From positions 1-9,209 of the forward strand of contig JAJQGR010000082.1 in assembly GCA_021200345.1 (NCBI GenBank): 9,209 nt of DNA, written 5' to 3'. Position 1 is the first letter of the stretch. Each line of letters starts with the position of its first letter. The notes below the pieces were generated by a model. It worked only from the letters and a program-made list of their open reading frames with translations. It searched no databases and had not been told where the DNA came from. The DNA is from Lachnospiraceae bacterium (GTDB taxonomy: Bacteria > Bacillota > Clostridia > Lachnospirales > Lachnospiraceae). The position numbers were made by a program, and so were the translations under genes. Positions 6,404 to 9,209 of the stretch are shown piece by piece.

Positions 6404-6436
6404 ATGAAAAATCCCCCGGATGTTTCCGGAGGATTT
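6404..6436 (-). terminator. Intrinsic terminator after the GH51 gene
   Basis: On the minus strand AAATCCTCCGGA (6436-6425) pairs with TCCGGGGGATTT (6420-6409) over 12 base pairs with one G-U and a four-base loop AACA, continuing into TTTTTC. It starts 20 bases after the stop codon of the arabinofuranosidase gene and isolates the glycosidase unit from the ABC transporter unit. Confidence 0.9.
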
Positions 6437-6456
6437 CTGATGACTATGATATCTGT

Positions 6457-7959
6457 TTATCTGATTCTCAGGCTCACCACCGCGCAGGCCGGAATGGTAA
6501 ATTTCAGGCCCTGCTCCATGACAGTGACTCCGTCAAAGCTTTGTTCCGCCACTCTGTCAGGCTCCTCAAAGGTGTTTAAGGCGTCCTTCTCCTCCGTCAG
6601 GATGTAAGCGTCCACTGACGCGGGCGTAAGCTTTTCAAAAGTTACCTCCACCGGATACGCTTTCTTCAGAGAAAGGTTGGCCACTGTCAGTGTCAGCACG
6701 CCGTCCTGGTCCAGGGAAACAGACTGCTGAAGGGTGGGCACTTCGTACATGGCTCCGCCCTCGGATTCCACCGCTTCCATTCTGCTCTCCACAAGATCCG
6801 CGTCCTGGTGGCTGCGATACATGTGGAACACATGATAAGTAGGGGTGCGCAGCATCTTTTCCTTGTCCGTCAGAATCATGGACTGAAGCACATTCACCAT
6901 CTGGGCGATACAGGCCAGCTTTACCCGGTCAGAATGCTGATTGAAAATGTTCAGGGTCACCGCCGCTACCAGGGCGTCTCTCATGGTATTCTGCTGATAG
7001 AGAAAGCCCGGATTGGTGCCTGGCTCCACGTCGAACCAGGTGCCCCATTCATCCACCGCCAGGCCGATCTTTTTCTCCGGGTCGTAGCGGTCCATAATGG
7101 CGCCGTGCTTTTCCACCAGCTCTTCCATGTAAAGAGCCTTGTGCAGGGTGCAGTACCATTCCTCCTCGGAAAACTCTGTGGCACTTCCCTTGTGTTCCCA
7201 GGGTCCCGGAGTGGTATAGTAATGGAGACTTAAATAATCCATAAACCCGTGGAGGTGACAGGGACTGGGATTGAAGCAGGTGTCCAGCACCTTCTCGGTC
7301 CATTCATAATCATTCACATTGGGGCCGCAGGCCACCTTCTGAATGGGCGCGTTCTGGTCATAATTGCGCACGTATGTCTGGTATCTGCGGTACAGGTCGC
7401 CGTAGTAGGTGGGACGCATATTGCCGCCGCAGCCCCAGCTTTCATTGCCTACACCGAAAATATCCACCTTCCAGGGCTCCCTGTGTCCGTTGGCAGTGCG
7501 CAGATCCGCCATAGGAGAAACACCGTTGAAGGTCATGTACTCTACCCACTCGCTCATCTCCTGCACCGTGCCGCTGCCCACGTTGCCGTTGATATAGGTT
7601 TTGCAGCCCAGCTGGCGGCAAAGTTCAAAGTATTCGTGAGTGCCGAAGCTGTTGTCCTCCACCACGCCGCCCCAGTGGGTGTTGATCATCTTTTTTCTCC
7701 GGTCTTTGGGTCCCACGCCATCCTTCCAGTGATACTCGTCCGCAAAGCAGCCGCCGGGCCAGCGCAGCACGGGAACATGGATTTCCTTTAAGGCATTGAC
7801 CACATCGGTGCGCATGCCGTTGACATTGGGAATATCAGAATCCTCGCCCACGTAAAGGCCCTCGTAGATGCAGCGGCCCAGGTGTTCGGAGAACTGGCCG
7901 TAAAGCTCGGGGTTGATGTGGCTTAACTGGTTGGTCTCGTTGATGTAGATTTTAGCCAT
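6457..7959 (-). CDS. abfA: Intracellular alpha-L-arabinofuranosidase, glycoside hydrolase family 51
   Basis: The enzyme releases terminal alpha-L-arabinofuranosyl residues from arabino-oligosaccharides by the retaining mechanism. It has 500 residues, the usual GH51 length, and no signal peptide, so it works in the cytoplasm on imported oligosaccharides. The N-terminus holds the family hallmarks INPELYGQFSEHLGRCIYEG (15-34) and PVLRWPGGCFADEYHWKDG (63-81). The acid/base glutamate is E173 in GVGNESWGCGG and the nucleophile is E304 in LAVDEWGTWF; both are in place in the (beta/alpha)8 barrel. Residues about 385-500 form the C-terminal beta-sandwich. The start at 7959 has AGGAGGA 5 bases upstream; a longer frame to 8001 overlaps the preceding gene and has no good site. 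It lies 10 bases after the GH112 gene and ends before a strong terminator, so the two form one operon. Some GH51 members have other activities, so the substrate is not certain. Confidence 0.95.
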   Translation of the reverse strand: MAKIYINETNQLSHINPELYGQFSEHLGRCIYEGLYVGEDSDIPNVNGMRTDVVNALKEIHVPVLRWPGGCFADEYHWKDGVGPKDRRKKMINTHWGGVVEDNSFGTHEYFELCRQLGCKTYINGNVGSGTVQEMSEWVEYMTFNGVSPMADLRTANGHREPWKVDIFGVGNESWGCGGNMRPTYYGDLYRRYQTYVRNYDQNAPIQKVACGPNVNDYEWTEKVLDTCFNPSPCHLHGFMDYLSLHYYTTPGPWEHKGSATEFSEEEWYCTLHKALYMEELVEKHGAIMDRYDPEKKIGLAVDEWGTWFDVEPGTNPGFLYQQNTMRDALVAAVTLNIFNQHSDRVKLACIAQMVNVLQSMILTDKEKMLRTPTYHVFHMYRSHQDADLVESRMEAVESEGGAMYEVPTLQQSVSLDQDGVLTLTVANLSLKKAYPVEVTFEKLTPASVDAYILTEEKDALNTFEEPDRVAEQSFDGVTVMEQGLKFTIPACAVVSLRIR

Positions 7960-7964
7960 AGGGG

Positions 7965-7971
7965 TCCTCCT
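7965..7971 (-). promoter_or_regulatory. Ribosome binding site of the GH51 gene overlapping the GH112 stop codon
   Basis: The minus strand reads AGGAGGA, 5 bases before the ATG at 7959. Its first two bases (AG) are the end of the TAG stop codon at 7972-7970, which suggests translational coupling and fixes the start, excluding the 14-residue longer frame. Confidence 0.8.
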
Positions 7972-9209
7972 ATAATTCAAGTACCACCGTATCGTACGCA
8001 TCCAATGTAACCGTCTGTACGCCCTGGGTTGTGGGAATGCTGGTTGTCTGTTCTGTATCGCTGTTGTTGATCACCACCAGCTTGCGGCTGCCGGGATAGT
8101 AGGCGCACTCACAGTTTAAGTTATCGGTCATGTAATCTCCGGTCAGGCCCTCGCCGCCAGCGTAACGGATCAGCTGGTAGAGCATGCGGGTATTGGCCAG
8201 GTTGACCTGGAAGGAGGAAAGATAAATGCCCTTGCCCTTGCCGAAATCGTGCATGGTAATCAGCGGATCGCTGCCGTCCGCCAGCAGCACCTTTGTGTCT
8301 CCGTCTGTCAGGAAACGGTGCTCCTTTTTCTCCACAGAAGCGCCCTCGGGTAGGATTCCCTCCGGATCCGCCGCCGTAAAGTTCCACTTGCCGTGGCAGA
8401 CCTTCGCCCCGGTATCTTCATCCACGCCCAGCACATGGGACATGCGGAAATAATTATCATAACCGGGTACTGCGGATGGTTCATTGACGCCGATCAAGGT
8501 GCCGCCCTCATAGACCCATCTGGTCAGGGCTGTCACCAGCGCATCATCCGCCCAGGCGTCGCCGCCGCTCCAGGCGCTGCCCGCGTAACCGGCATTGATG
8601 ACCACGTCCACGTCCTTCAGAGCGCCGTTTTTCACATCCTCAAAGCTGAGGAAGCTGACGTCCACAGGAAGTCCGGACAGGGCTTCATTGATATGGATCA
8701 GGTCATGCATATAGGTCTCGTGGAAGTGCCCGGATAAGGTCCAGGAGCGCAGCTTTCCCCAGCTGTGCAGCACCGCCACCCTGGTCTTGATTGTGTATGG
8801 CCTGCCCTGCTCGTGGAAGGTCCTGATCAGGCGGAACTCATCCGCCACCTTCTCGATGTAATCATTGAAATCCGGGAAAGGCAGGGTCAGAGACAGATAC
8901 CCTCCCAGACCGATCCGGTCGATTTTCACCCGTAACAGCGCCCGGCGTACGTTATTCCAGTACTTCTTGGCGTCCAGAGTGGGATTGCCGCCCTCCATGA
9001 AGGTGGGAGCTCCGCCCAGGCCAGTGGGGAACAGGTAGGGATGCAGTCTCAGCTCATGAGTGGGCACATCCACTCCGGCGCACAGACGGGCCTCATAGCC
9101 GGAAAACACGCACTTAATCAGGCCGTCAAAGCCAAACTCTTTAAAACGGCCGTTATAGGGCTCCACGCCCACCCAGCTGTCATCATAAAATACATAGGCC
9201 TTTTTGCCG
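7970..9209 (-). CDS. gnpA: 1,3-beta-galactosyl-N-acetylhexosamine phosphorylase, GH112, C-terminal part
   Basis: The enzyme splits galacto-N-biose or lacto-N-biose with phosphate to give galactose 1-phosphate and GalNAc or GlcNAc, an inverting cytoplasmic step in using mucin and milk glycans. The visible 412 residues are the C-terminal part, perhaps 55-60% of the usual 710-760; the 5' end lies beyond the right edge and no true start is seen. Recognisable segments are YVFYDDSWVGVEPYNGRF at the right end (end of the TIM-barrel region; I expect the catalytic acid Asp here, by recall), LHPYLFP and EGGNPT, RRALLRVKIDRIGLGGYLSL, then EALSGLPVDVSFLSFEDVKN and WVYEGGTLIGVNEPSA in the amidotransferase-like second domain. 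A short beta domain follows at the C-terminus. The frame is intact to the stop. Preference between lacto-N-biose, galacto-N-biose and galactosyl-rhamnose cannot be read from this fragment. Confidence 0.94.
   Translation of the reverse strand, partial: GKKAYVFYDDSWVGVEPYNGRFKEFGFDGLIKCVFSGYEARLCAGVDVPTHELRLHPYLFPTGLGGAPTFMEGGNPTLDAKKYWNNVRRALLRVKIDRIGLGGYLSLTLPFPDFNDYIEKVADEFRLIRTFHEQGRPYTIKTRVAVLHSWGKLRSWTLSGHFHETYMHDLIHINEALSGLPVDVSFLSFEDVKNGALKDVDVVINAGYAGSAWSGGDAWADDALVTALTRWVYEGGTLIGVNEPSAVPGYDNYFRMSHVLGVDEDTGAKVCHGKWNFTAADPEGILPEGASVEKKEHRFLTDGDTKVLLADGSDPLITMHDFGKGKGIYLSSFQVNLANTRMLYQLIRYAGGEGLTGDYMTDNLNCECAYYPGSRKLVVINNSDTEQTTSIPTTQGVQTVTLDAYDTVVLEL

Noticed and set aside
6332..6410. 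TPP-type or other known riboswitch upstream of the ABC transporter genes
   Set aside because: The leader is under 80 bases and lacks the conserved CTGAGA and ACC-TGA-type elements; only a simple inverted repeat is present.
7249..7791. 180-residue open frame on the plus strand
   Set aside because: It is a mirror of the GC-rich GH51 coding region, whose catalytic motifs prove the minus-strand frame.
7960..8001. A 14-residue N-terminal extension of the GH51 enzyme
   Set aside because: It would overlap the GH112 stop region and lacks a ribosome binding site, while the ATG at 7959 has AGGAGGA at 5 bases and gives the standard GH51 N-terminus.

Overview
The window looks like a chromosome segment from a Gram-positive gut anaerobe of the Clostridia, most likely a Lachnospiraceae member. 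This rests on strong purine-rich ribosome binding sites (AGGAGG type), the gene families present, a Bacillus/Clostridium-type SOS box, and moderate GC content. No taxonomic marker gene is present, so the placement is an inference. Every gene I can support lies on the minus strand, so transcription runs from right to left. No RNA gene, insertion sequence, CRISPR array or attachment site was seen, and no stretch over 300 bases lacks a gene.

Right part (9209 to about 6404): a carbohydrate unit. The C-terminal half of a GH112 galactosyl-N-acetylhexosamine phosphorylase (cut by the window edge) is followed after 10 bases by a complete intracellular GH51 alpha-L-arabinofuranosidase. A strong intrinsic terminator ends the unit. 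Together they suggest cytoplasmic breakdown of imported host-glycan disaccharides and arabinose-containing oligosaccharides, although pairing these two families is unusual.

Middle part (6380 to 3519): an ATPase and a permease of the nitrate/sulfonate/taurine-type ABC importer group overlap by 38 bases. No substrate-binding protein gene accompanies them. A TPR-like regulator with a C-terminal LuxR-type helix-turn-helix follows, with its own candidate promoter and a clear terminator. A long-loop 11-bp inverted repeat ends one base before the ATPase start codon and may control the unit.

Left part (3518 to 1): a four-gene operon of little-known proteins. It encodes, in order, a small six-cysteine protein, a 601-residue protein, a membrane-anchored possible degenerate kinase, and an N-terminal fragment of a membrane or secreted protein. 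The N-terminal motif of the 601-residue protein resembles proteins I associate with phage-tail-like contractile injection system loci. The genes are tightly spaced, one pair sharing an ATGA overlap. Upstream lies a perfect match to the Firmicutes LexA (SOS) box consensus. If this is an injection-system or tail-like locus under DNA-damage control, the core structural genes should lie beyond the left edge. None is visible here, so that reading remains a hypothesis.
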